Shown: in pieces, positions 18,279 through 25,846 of the stretch
How positions within the stretch are numbered: position 1 is the stretch's first letter
Layout of the letters: each line of letters starts with the position of its first letter
From: Thioalkalivibrio sp. ALJ7
GTDB lineage: Bacteria > Pseudomonadota > Gammaproteobacteria > Ectothiorhodospirales > Ectothiorhodospiraceae
Length of the DNA: 64,000 nucleotides
NCBI RefSeq assembly: GCF_000376865.1
Contig: NZ_AQXQ01000011.1
Span: forward strand, 186,001-250,000
Direction of reading: 5' to 3'
Translations under genes and position numbers: made by a program
Notes under the pieces: generated by a model
The model's database searches: none
What the model was told of the DNA's origin: nothing
What the model saw: only the letters and a program-made list of their open reading frames with translations

Positions 18279-20069
18279 ATGCAAAGAGATGATGGACAGG
18301 ATGCGGTCGAGGGAGAACGACGTGCCCTCTTGAGATTGACCACAGGGGTTTCCGGCGCGCTGCGGGCACTGGTCCGCGCAGATGGCACGCTCTCGGACCC
18401 TTGCTCGGACGCACCCTCGCCATCCGACCATTACGCCCCGGTGTTCTCGGCACTCGCGATGCTGGTGACATCAAGCGGGACCCAATGGCGAAAGCCCCTT
18501 GAGCAATGGGCGCGGATGCCGGCGCACGCTAGAGGTCATGAGCCGTTCAATCGGCTTGGAATAGGGCTGCTGGCCGAGACGCTAGGCCGGCAAGAATCCC
18601 CGGATGTGGATCTCCGATCCGTTCATGCCATGCTTTCGCTGTGTCCGCTGGCGCGGACCTACCCATCGAACAACTGGAGCCTGCTGGCGCAGGCGCTGCG
18701 CGTACGCGAGGCGGAAAGCCCGCGACGACTGGCGTGGGAGCGGCGTCGCTTGCGGGCCCAGGTGCGGCGCTGGACGACCCGCGAGGGAGGTTTCATCGAC
18801 TTCCCGCGGCGGCCGAATGCGGAGCGCGGGATCGCGACACCGGTTGCCTACCATCTGAAATATCTGCTGTGTCTGCACCTTGCACTGGGCCGCGACCCCG
18901 ACCTTGAACTGGAGCGGGCCTTGATACGCGGCCTCGACTGGCTGCGCCTGTTCCTGACCGATGCCGGCTACTGCGGCGGTTTCGGGCGCAGCAATCATGC
19001 CCTGTTTGGTGATGCCTGCCTGCTCACGGTCTTGCATGGACTGCTGCAGCGCCCTGATGCGTTGCGGCCGGATGCGGCGCAGGAGGTGCTCCGCGTCGCC
19101 CGCAACATTCGCCAGCGTCTTGAGTGCCAGCGTCGCGACGATGGCCTCCTATGGCTGACGCCTGGGGGCGGCTGCGGTGAAGCGGCCGGGTGGGATGGCT
19201 ACATGTTCCTGAGCGTCTACAACGCCTGGTTCGCCGGTCTACTATCCGCAACCATAAACGGCCATCCCTGGCTCACAGGAACCTCGCTGCCGGACTGGAC
19301 GCCTGCATGGAACCCGGAGCAGGGAATCCACGAAGACCGCGAGGCCGGTCTGCTGCGGTTTCGGGGCGAGCGCGTGGACGCGCAGATCTCGACACGCGGC
19401 CAGGCGGTCCAGGGATTTGGCCGCTCGATGGTGGATCTGCGTCAGGCGGCCATGTGCCCGTTCCATGTGGAGGTAGACGGCCGCCCGGTCGTGGCGCCAC
19501 CGCCGCGGATCAGTGCGGAATCCCTTAAGAAACATCCGGGGCATGCGGGCGGGACACCCATCGTGGAGGCGGACGAGGTGCTGTTCGGCATGACGCGGCT
19601 TGACGCCGTCACGGTGGAGGCCGTCGATTCGGGAGTTGTGCTTACAGGTTCTGGAAGCCCGGTTCGTCTGACTCGCGCCCCGGAACGCACACTCTGGGAT
19701 CGTCTACGAGCCACCCTGGACTGGCGCCTCCTCGGCGGCCATCTCGGGCGTCAGCAGGGCCTGCGTCCGCCGACCCACCCAGGGTATCGGTGGGCGGCGC
19801 GACTGGAGATTGACGACGCCAAAGCCGTCCTGCGTTACCAGCTCCACCTGCATCCGTCCTCTCGGAAGCCGCATCCACGGTGGCTCAACCCTGCCGGAAA
19901 TCGACGTCTGGTGCGGGAGACGGAGTCGACCGACGCCTCGTGCCGCTCTTCACTTGGCCTCACTGCCAGCCAGGCGGGTCCACCCGCACCCTGGCCGGGC
20001 GAGGGCGCAACCCGGAAATGGGAAGTTCGGCTTGCCGAATTGGACTCCGGTTCTTCAGAGCAGACCTGA
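18279..20069 (+). CDS. Uncharacterised protein, probable alpha-helical toroid (heparinase-like)
   Basis: 596 aa from ATG 18279 after GGGGGAG. No signal peptide. The first 300 residues are helical with repeated aromatic/His/Asn motifs (YPSNNWSLLAQAL, FGRSNHALFGDACLL, WDGYMFLSVYNAWFAGLL), as in alpha/alpha toroids of polysaccharide lyases and glycan hydrolases. Residues 330-560 are beta-rich, as in the C-terminal sandwich of heparinase II/III-type proteins. I cannot assign a family with certainty. Divergent from the PEP-CTERM gene and convergent with a beta-helix gene. A role in trimming or modifying the exopolysaccharide is inferred. Confidence 0.6.
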   Translation: MQRDDGQDAVEGERRALLRLTTGVSGALRALVRADGTLSDPCSDAPSPSDHYAPVFSALAMLVTSSGTQWRKPLEQWARMPAHARGHEPFNRLGIGLLAETLGRQESPDVDLRSVHAMLSLCPLARTYPSNNWSLLAQALRVREAESPRRLAWERRRLRAQVRRWTTREGGFIDFPRRPNAERGIATPVAYHLKYLLCLHLALGRDPDLELERALIRGLDWLRLFLTDAGYCGGFGRSNHALFGDACLLTVLHGLLQRPDALRPDAAQEVLRVARNIRQRLECQRRDDGLLWLTPGGGCGEAAGWDGYMFLSVYNAWFAGLLSATINGHPWLTGTSLPDWTPAWNPEQGIHEDREAGLLRFRGERVDAQISTRGQAVQGFGRSMVDLRQAAMCPFHVEVDGRPVVAPPPRISAESLKKHPGHAGGTPIVEADEVLFGMTRLDAVTVEAVDSGVVLTGSGSPVRLTRAPERTLWDRLRATLDWRLLGGHLGRQQGLRPPTHPGYRWAARLEIDDAKAVLRYQLHLHPSSRKPHPRWLNPAGNRRLVRETESTDASCRSSLGLTASQAGPPAPWPGEGATRKWEVRLAELDSGSSEQT

Positions 20070-20252
20070 TGGCGCCAGGGCGCTATCGGAATGCTCTGGA
20101 AACGTGGGCATCGTGATGCGGGCACAGGCGCGTCACAGGAAGATACGAAGGCTGGAAGAATTTCTCGGTAGTGATCCTGAGCTTGATGCGATTCGCCTGA
20201 TCCATCGGCATCCTGCAATAGGGGCTCCTTGCGCGACACAAACTGCCAGTAC

Positions 20253-20290
20253 GTAGGGTTGGGTGCGGTTGAGCGCAGCGAAGCGCACCG
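20253..20290. repeat. Short palindromic repeat
   Basis: GTAGGGTTGGGTGCGGTTGA followed by GCGCAGCGAAGCGCACCG. GGTGCG pairs with CGCACC, giving an imperfect hairpin of a kind commonly scattered between proteobacterial genes. No function is assigned. Confidence 0.5.
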
Positions 20291-20304
20291 TTCGGCGAGG
20301 GGGG

Positions 20305-20380
20305 TGTGGGAGCGGCCTTGGCCGCGAAGGGGGCGTGGCCAGGGACACGGGCGGTATTCGCGTGCAAGCACGCTCCCACA
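20305..20380. repeat. REP-like inverted pair
   Basis: The left arm TGTGGGAGCGGCCTTGGC (continuing CGCGAA) and the right arm TTCGCGTGCAAGC (continuing ACGCTCCCACA) are opposite copies of a GTGGGAGCG...CGCGAA element about 28 bp apart. This is the arrangement typical of REP doublets. It lies between convergent genes. Confidence 0.65.
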
Positions 20381-20568
20381 GGGAGGCGGTGGATGACCGG
20401 AGCACAACGCGTCCAACCCGGTATGGGAGTGCCCCTTACGCCTCCTTCCGGGCTTCGTGTCTTCCTGTGTGGCGCTTTGGCAGACGTCCCGAGCCCCGGT
20501 TTGCTGCTCGACAGCGCCTCGTCCCCGGACGGGGCGCCAACTCTGTGGCGAGAAAGACCTGCGCAGGT

Positions 20569-21987
20569 CTACAGGTCGCTGAACAGGCGGCCGTGGCGGC
20601 GTTCGAGCTCGGTGGGCAGGTGGCAGGTGCCGGCGGAGTACTGGATGGCGCCCACGTCGGCGCGACCCTGGCGAGGTTGCCCGCAGAAGTCGTGCTCGAC
20701 TCGGGGTGGTTCCGAGCCCGAACCCAGCGGACGGGCATCCGGCTCGTCCAGTCGCAGGTCGCCCAGCCCGGGCGCCAGGAGCCAGCGCTCCATGGGTGCA
20801 TGGCGTTGTCCCAGGAGGCTGTTGTGTGCCCAGTCGGCCGTACCCTCGATGGCCGATTGGGTCCAGCGCGCGATGCGCTCGGGAATCCAGCTGGGATAGC
20901 GTTCCTGGTAATAGCCGATCCGCTGGATCAGTTCGTCGCGCAGCCCTGGCACGTAAGCGGCGGTGTCAAACCAGCCAGTGGCGACGTTGCCTTCGGTCTC
21001 GAGCTCGGCGTCGTCGCGCGCCCATACGGTGCCGGTGATCAGATTGTCCACCACTGTCGCACGCGTTTCCGGGAAACGACCCTGGATGCCGTAGGCGTTG
21101 AACACCGTATTGTTGGCGACCAGTGCTCCCTCGGCGCGATTCAGGTAAAGCCCCGGTTCCTGCGGACAGTTGAGGATGATGTTGTTGGTCATCTGGCTGT
21201 TCACGCTTTCCGGACAGGTCTCGCAATCCCCGATCTCGCGCCGGTCCAGAACACCGGGGCTAGTGCCACCCCCACCCAGCGACAGCCCAATGCGGCGCTG
21301 GCCCGTGTGGCGCCACTCGCAGATGACTAGGTTGCGGTCGAATACGGCGTTCGCCGCGCCGCCCTTTGCGAACCCCGGCGAGCCATGCCGGCCTGGCGTG
21401 CCCTGCGCAATGTCGGCGATAAAGTTTTCCTCGATTCGCCAGCCTTGTCCGCCGACAATATCAATGGCGACAACCGGCCATCGAGTGGTGTGGATGGCAT
21501 CGTTCACGAACACGTTACGGCGGATCTGCACATGGTCCGGAAAACGCCTTGGGTCACCCTCGCCGTTGGCCTTGATCGCCGCGTGAAAGTTACGAAAGCG
21601 GTTGCCCTCGACCAGGACATGATCGGCTTCGCGCACGATGTGCAGGGCGTGGTTGCCGCCGCCATCCCCGCGAAAGTCCAGATCGCGGATCTCCCAGTGG
21701 GGCGCAAACAGTTTGATCGCGGTGCTGTGGCGGGAATGAATCACCGCCGTCCCGGGGATGCTCGCGCGCAGCACGATCGGCTCGGCCTCGGTGCCGGGCT
21801 CCCGCAGGTTGATACGACGCTCCAGCTGGTAGTCGCCCGGGCGCAGTTCAATCACGCCACCCGCACTGGCCTGAGACAGGGCGCGTTCCAGTTGTGTCGC
21901 ATCCGAAACCAGGCGCGATTCAGCCCCGGCGATCACGGGCAGGCACATGGCGACGAGCGCTAGGGCAACACGGACTAGTGTACGCAC
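20569..21987 (-). CDS. Exported right-handed parallel beta-helix protein
   Basis: 472 aa from GTG 21987, which gives a good signal peptide (RTLVR, then VALALVAMCLPVIAGA, cleavage before ESRLV). The frame stays open for another 312 bases upstream, but that DNA is a MITE-like repeat. The mature protein opens with GGVIELRPGDYQLERRINLR. It then shows repeated N-x-hydrophobic coils (VEGNRFRNF, IRRNVFVND, IEENFIADI, FDRNLVICE, MTNNIILNC, VANNTVFNA), typical of PL6/C5-epimerase-like beta-helices. Likely a periplasmic or surface polysaccharide lyase or epimerase; the substrate is not evident. The element end at 21962-21991 encodes its start codon and first eight residues. Confidence 0.8.
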   Translation of the reverse strand: MRTLVRVALALVAMCLPVIAGAESRLVSDATQLERALSQASAGGVIELRPGDYQLERRINLREPGTEAEPIVLRASIPGTAVIHSRHSTAIKLFAPHWEIRDLDFRGDGGGNHALHIVREADHVLVEGNRFRNFHAAIKANGEGDPRRFPDHVQIRRNVFVNDAIHTTRWPVVAIDIVGGQGWRIEENFIADIAQGTPGRHGSPGFAKGGAANAVFDRNLVICEWRHTGQRRIGLSLGGGGTSPGVLDRREIGDCETCPESVNSQMTNNIILNCPQEPGLYLNRAEGALVANNTVFNAYGIQGRFPETRATVVDNLITGTVWARDDAELETEGNVATGWFDTAAYVPGLRDELIQRIGYYQERYPSWIPERIARWTQSAIEGTADWAHNSLLGQRHAPMERWLLAPGLGDLRLDEPDARPLGSGSEPPRVEHDFCGQPRQGRADVGAIQYSAGTCHLPTELERRHGRLFSDL

Positions 21988-22261
21988 TCCCGCTCGAGTC
22001 GTTTTTGCTTGCGAACAAGGCGCGGCGACCGCCGTGCAGTCATCCTGCACAAGGAAGCCGCAACGCCGTGCGCGCGCCCGTTTTTGATAACAACGGGCGG
22101 CCGAGCCCCGTCTTTCAATCGCTTGTGGGGGTTGGTGCCCCAGGTTCCCCGATCCTGCGTCGTGCCACTTGCGAGTAGAACTACTACCCGCTGCGTCGCG
22201 CACCTTCCCTCGGAAAGCCTGGGGTGCCAACGCGAGTGTGTACACTAATCCGTGTTGCCCT
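21962..22261. mobile_element. MITE-like element, copy A
   Basis: About 300 bp with terminal inverted repeats of about 30 bp: the left end starts AGGGCAACACGGACTAGTGT, and the right end on the complement starts AGGGCAACACGGATTAGTGT. Just inside the left end is CGCTCGAGTCG; just inside the right end is CGGAAAGCCTGGGGTGCCAA. Both blocks recur almost unchanged in copy B (41648-41928). It encodes no transposase. No clear target duplication is seen; flanking GCGCT occurs on both sides but is offset by four bases. It separates two divergent genes and overlaps the start of the beta-helix gene. Confidence 0.75.
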
Positions 22262-22327
22262 GGATAGCGCGCGCTCCTGCGTATTGCATGGTTCGGCATG
22301 AACGGTCCTCCCGTTTCCTCTGGCCGG

Positions 22328-22370
22328 GTGGGACCGGCCGGCGTGATGCGAGCCGCCGGATTGGTCCCAC
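22328..22370 (+). promoter_or_regulatory. Leader hairpin upstream of the GT2 gene
   Basis: GTGGGACC pairs with GGTCCCAC, extended by CCGG/CCGG with a bulge, around GCGTGATGCG. The stem ends 47 bp before the ATG at 22418. It could be an attenuator or leader structure, or another small palindromic repeat. No T-run follows. Confidence 0.35.
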
Positions 22371-22417
22371 AATCCTGCTAATCTGGCGCCCATCCCGAAC
22401 GGATACCGCCAAGACCG

Positions 22418-23398
22418 ATGGAACAGACCCCCTACCGCAGTCTGCTGGAACGCCTGGCACAAGCGCGCTCCTGCGAACGTGCAGTGGATTGGTCCATCTG
22501 CGTCTTCGCCAGCCGCGAGGGGGCGCGCATTCAGGATTGTCTGTCAGCCCTGCGCCATGCGACCAGTGGTTGGCAGTCGCCGGAACTAACGGTCGTGGTG
22601 AACGGACCCGCCACAGGAACGGCCGGGGCCGCGCGCGAGGTGCTTGCTCGCTGGCCGTATCCCGCCCGGGTGGTGGAGATCACGCTGGGGGACAAGGCCA
22701 ACGCCTGGAACCAGTACATCCACGGCCTGCGGCCCGATGCCCGCTGGCACCTTTTTGTGGATGGTTACGTGGTTCCCGACGGCGCGGGCCTGGAGGTACT
22801 TCGCGAGCGCTGCGAGGCCGCACCCGCCGAGCAAACGGCGGCCACAGGCATGCCAGCGGGCGAGCATGCCGGCGCGGTACAAATGCGCGAGTTCGTTACC
22901 CGCCACGGTGGGGTCCTGGGCGGACTGCACGCCCTGCGCGGCGAGTTTGTCGAGCGCCTGGTGGCGCGCGGGCTGTTCCAGCCTTGGGGGCTGTACCGGG
23001 GTGACGGTCTGATCGGGTCGTGGATCTGCCACGACCTCGATCCGCGCGCCAACCGTTGGGACAAGCAGCACATCATTGCCGTGCCGCAGGCCGCCTGGCA
23101 GGGCGAGCGTCTCTGTCCCTGGTCGCCACGCGACCTGCTCACCCACTGGCGGCGCATGCACCGCCAGGCCCAGGGCCGGATGGAAAACCGGGCCATCAAG
23201 GACATCATCTACCGCGAAGGGTACGAGGGGCTGCCGGACTCCGCCCGGGAGTTGGTCGAACACGCGCTGATCCTGGGGCCGGGCGACAACGACGGCACCC
23301 CGCTTCGCCGCTTGTTGCGCGCGCGCGTCGCGCGCCATGTCCGGCAGGCCCCGGTGCCGGCCCCGGAAGCTTTCCTGCCCCGCAACGAATCCACCTGA
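22418..23398 (+). CDS. Glycosyltransferase family 2-like protein
   Basis: 326 aa. N-terminal WSICVFASREGARIQDCLSAL and LTVVVNGPATG match the nucleotide-binding start of GT-A enzymes. DKANAWNQYI and LFVDGYVVPDG hold the acidic D-x-Y/DG donor-metal region. The rest lacks strong motifs, so it is a divergent GT2. Its upstream region includes MITE copy A and a hairpin. Convergent with the ACP gene across repeat unit U2. Confidence 0.7.
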   Translation: MEQTPYRSLLERLAQARSCERAVDWSICVFASREGARIQDCLSALRHATSGWQSPELTVVVNGPATGTAGAAREVLARWPYPARVVEITLGDKANAWNQYIHGLRPDARWHLFVDGYVVPDGAGLEVLRERCEAAPAEQTAATGMPAGEHAGAVQMREFVTRHGGVLGGLHALRGEFVERLVARGLFQPWGLYRGDGLIGSWICHDLDPRANRWDKQHIIAVPQAAWQGERLCPWSPRDLLTHWRRMHRQAQGRMENRAIKDIIYREGYEGLPDSARELVEHALILGPGDNDGTPLRRLLRARVARHVRQAPVPAPEAFLPRNEST

Positions 23399-23763
23399 AG
23401 GGCTGTAGATTCACCACGAAGCACACGAAGGCACGAAGAAAAGCCAGGTCAAGGTCAGAAGCTATCTACAGGAAGGTCGTGAAGGCGCGGAGGCATTCAA
23501 TGTAACCGTCCGAACCAAGGCGATTTCGGACGCCGCGCCGAGCCACCACACGCCCAAGGCCAGTCATCGCGAGTCGCAAAGCGATGCGGCGATCAGCAAG
23601 GGATTGCCCGAGCGCTGGCCCGGCAGATTGCCGCGCTCCGCTCGCAATGACAGCTCCAAGTCAGTCCTTTTAATCCCGTTCTCCTCCCTGCCTTCCCGCG
23701 TCCCTGTAAATGGCCCTTGATCTGGCCCTTCTTCGCGCCTTCGTGTGTTTCGTGGTGAAAACC
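23399..23763. repeat. Nested inverted-repeat unit U2
   Basis: Outer arms are TTCACCACGAAGCACACGAA (about 23410) and CCTTCGTGTGTTTCGTGGTG (about 23738). Inside lies a second inverted element, 23562-23652, with ends GTCATCGCGAG and CTCGCAATGAC plus GCGGCGATC/GATTGCCGC internal arms. Short tags occur beside the arms (GGTCAAGGTCAG on the left, CCTGTAAATGGCCCTTGA on the right). No coding potential. It lies between convergent genes and could form a long hairpin in either transcript. Confidence 0.75.
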
Positions 23764-23777
23764 GCCCTTGACCTCGT

Positions 23778-24035
23778 TCAGCGGTTCTCGGCCTGTTTGG
23801 CCTCTACGAACGCCACCAGCGAACCCACCGTGGCAAAAAGCTCCGCGCAGACCTCATCGTGCTCGATGCGGATGTCAAAGCGGTCCTCCATTGCGGCGAC
23901 CACGTAGGCCACGGCCATGGAATCCAGTTCCGGCACATCCCCCATCAACCGAGTGTCCGCATCGAACCCTCGCGTGCGTCCGCCCAGTTCCAACTCGGCC
24001 TCGAGCATGTCCAGTACGTCCTGCTGAAGGCTCAT
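23778..24035 (-). CDS. Acyl carrier protein, XrtA-associated type
   Basis: 85 aa from ATG 24035 with Shine-Dalgarno CGGAGGTG. An acidic four-helix ACP with phosphopantetheine-attachment motif PELDSMAVAYVVAAME (Ser in LDSM). ACPs of this kind normally accompany the XrtA acyl-CoA ligase and PLP decarboxylase, here encoded about 26 kb away at 49736-52810. In this genome it is the last gene of a five-gene minus operon and overlaps the ATP-grasp fusion gene by 4 bp. It probably carries an acyl or aminoacyl group for polysaccharide decoration (inference). Confidence 0.85.
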   Translation of the reverse strand: MSLQQDVLDMLEAELELGGRTRGFDADTRLMGDVPELDSMAVAYVVAAMEDRFDIRIEHDEVCAELFATVGSLVAFVEAKQAENR

Positions 24036-25846
24036 TGCGCACCTCCGGATTTTGCTGCGCCGATCCCGGCCAATGCCTCCACACAGGGGCGCAGCCCCTC
24101 CAGGCATTTGGTCACAGCTTCCATGCCTTCACCGTAGGGGTCGCGGATCTGCTGGCCGTCGCGGGCGAACCGGCCATCCGGGTGCAGGGTGCCCAACAGG
24201 TACGTGCGTCTGGCCGCTTCGGGGAACTGTTGTTGCATGCGCACTCGGTGCAGCCGGTCCATGATGAAGATGAGATCAGCTTGCTGGACGATCTCGTGGT
24301 CCAGCCGTTGCGCCCGATGCGCCTCCAGGGAAATGCCCAATCGCTCCGCGGCAGCACGCGCATCCGGATGCGCGGGATTGCCGTCTTCGGCGCACAGCCC
24401 GGCAGACCGAATCGTGATCCCGGAAGCGTTTCCGCGTTCCGCAACGATCCGCTCCAGCCAGGCGGCTGCAAACGCGCTGCGGATGATGTTGCCATGGCAG
24501 ACAAACACCACCGAGCGTGCCGCTCGAATCGTCTCTGCGTCGGGTGCCTGGGGCTTGCTGCGTAGTCCCAGCGCGGCATAGCGAACCACGCCCACGGCGC
24601 CGAGTCGCATGATCGGGCGTAGTGCGGCGTACCAGCGCCACGGCAATACGCGCCGCGCGACCTTGTTCCAGATCTGCGCGCTCACCTGCCGGATGGCGCG
24701 GCCGAGATCCTCCAGTGCGGGTAGTGGATCGCGCCAGCTCCACAAGGCATCGCGGGTGTGGGGCGACACGAAATCCCAGGCGAATGTCCCGAAATCCGCC
24801 GCGGCCCGCCGGGCCGGGTACTCGCGGCCCAGTGCGGCGGCCGCCGCCTCCGGAAGGCGCAGCACGTCCCCCGCGAGCCAGCGCATCCGCCGACCCGGCG
24901 CATAGCCCTTTGGCTCGGGTGTCTCCCCATGTGCCAGTTGCCACTGGTACCACGGAAACTCAACCCCGCACTGCAAGGGCAGCGCGATGGAGCCCCAGTA
25001 GCGCCCGTTGATCTCCATCAGCGCCGTACGCCCAGTGTCGGGATCCTGGCGAAACTCCACCATCGCCACGCCCTCCCACCCCAAGGCGCGCAGCAACCGC
25101 AGCGAGTGGTCCAGGAGTTTCGGATCGGGCGTCTCGCCCAGGCAGCGGGCCGCAACACCCCCCGCGACCGGATACTCCTTCAGGCGCCGATGCTGGAAGG
25201 TCGCAACCGGCTCGCCGTCATGCATTAGCACCTCAATGCCAACCCCGTGCCCCGGCACAAACTCCTGCAGCATCCAGGCATCCCCGGAACGAAAGTGCGA
25301 GGCCATCAGCTTGTCGAGCGTATCCCGATCCTCCAGGTAGCGCAGGCGCAGTGCCGTCTCCCGGCCCTTGTCCGCCGGCTTCACGATAGCCGGAAAACGG
25401 AACCCCTCCAGCGTCGCGCCCAGACCATCCTGACTCGTCAGCACGCACGTCTGCGGGATCGGCACGCCTGCCGCTTCCGCGGCTTCCAGCGTCTTGCCCT
25501 TGTCCAGCACCTTGCGGAACGTCTCCGCCGGTGGGCAGAGAAGGTGCACTTTGGAGCGCCACTCCTCCTCGTGCAGCGACAGTGCTGACAGCACCTCGTC
25601 CCCCGTCGGGATAATCGTGTCTACCCCAAATTCTTCGATGACGCGCTGCAAGTCCTCCCGAAAAAGCTCGGGCGACAGGGTTGGCGGACGAAGATAGCAG
25701 TAACCGGAAAGCGACCGAGAGCGCATCTCTGGCGTGCCCGGCATTAGTGAGGCCGCGACCACGGGAATGCCGTGCATCGCGAGGCATTGGGTCAGCGGAA
25801 TTACGACACGCGGCGTGGCGCCGACTATCAGCGTGGTATTCGTCAT
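24032..25846 (-). CDS. ATP-grasp / low-molecular-weight protein-tyrosine-phosphatase fusion
   Basis: 604 aa from ATG 25846. Residues 1-310 are an ATP-grasp ligase: N-terminal LIVGATPRVVIPLTQCLA, then FPAIVKPADKGRE (ATP lysine), WMLQEFVPGHGVGIEVL and ALMEINGRYWGS (Mg-binding Glu/Asn). Residues about 310-440 are a linker with little similarity. Residues 445-600 are an LMW-PTP: CHGNIIRS at 450-457 (C-x5-R) with the general-acid DPYG at 569-572. Ligase and phosphatase active sites both look intact. The PTP could reverse the BY-kinase encoded at 1523; the ligase substrate is unknown. Overlaps both neighbours by 4 bp. Confidence 0.85.
   Translation of the reverse strand: MTNTTLIVGATPRVVIPLTQCLAMHGIPVVAASLMPGTPEMRSRSLSGYCYLRPPTLSPELFREDLQRVIEEFGVDTIIPTGDEVLSALSLHEEEWRSKVHLLCPPAETFRKVLDKGKTLEAAEAAGVPIPQTCVLTSQDGLGATLEGFRFPAIVKPADKGRETALRLRYLEDRDTLDKLMASHFRSGDAWMLQEFVPGHGVGIEVLMHDGEPVATFQHRRLKEYPVAGGVAARCLGETPDPKLLDHSLRLLRALGWEGVAMVEFRQDPDTGRTALMEINGRYWGSIALPLQCGVEFPWYQWQLAHGETPEPKGYAPGRRMRWLAGDVLRLPEAAAAALGREYPARRAAADFGTFAWDFVSPHTRDALWSWRDPLPALEDLGRAIRQVSAQIWNKVARRVLPWRWYAALRPIMRLGAVGVVRYAALGLRSKPQAPDAETIRAARSVVFVCHGNIIRSAFAAAWLERIVAERGNASGITIRSAGLCAEDGNPAHPDARAAAERLGISLEAHRAQRLDHEIVQQADLIFIMDRLHRVRMQQQFPEAARRTYLLGTLHPDGRFARDGQQIRDPYGEGMEAVTKCLEGLRPCVEALAGIGAAKSGGAQ

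Larger units (their letters stand above)
20070..20568. other. Non-coding convergent gap with degraded repeats
   Basis: 499 bp between convergent genes with no convincing gene. It starts with a stretch around 20130-20165 (CAGGAAGATACGAAGG) that resembles the flanks of the nested repeat family. Two palindromic elements follow, listed separately. The remainder (20385-20568) shows no recognised feature. Confidence 0.6.

Noticed and set aside
21988-22299. Extending the beta-helix gene by 104 codons
   Set aside because: The added frame is MITE copy A sequence, and the signal peptide would end up internal.
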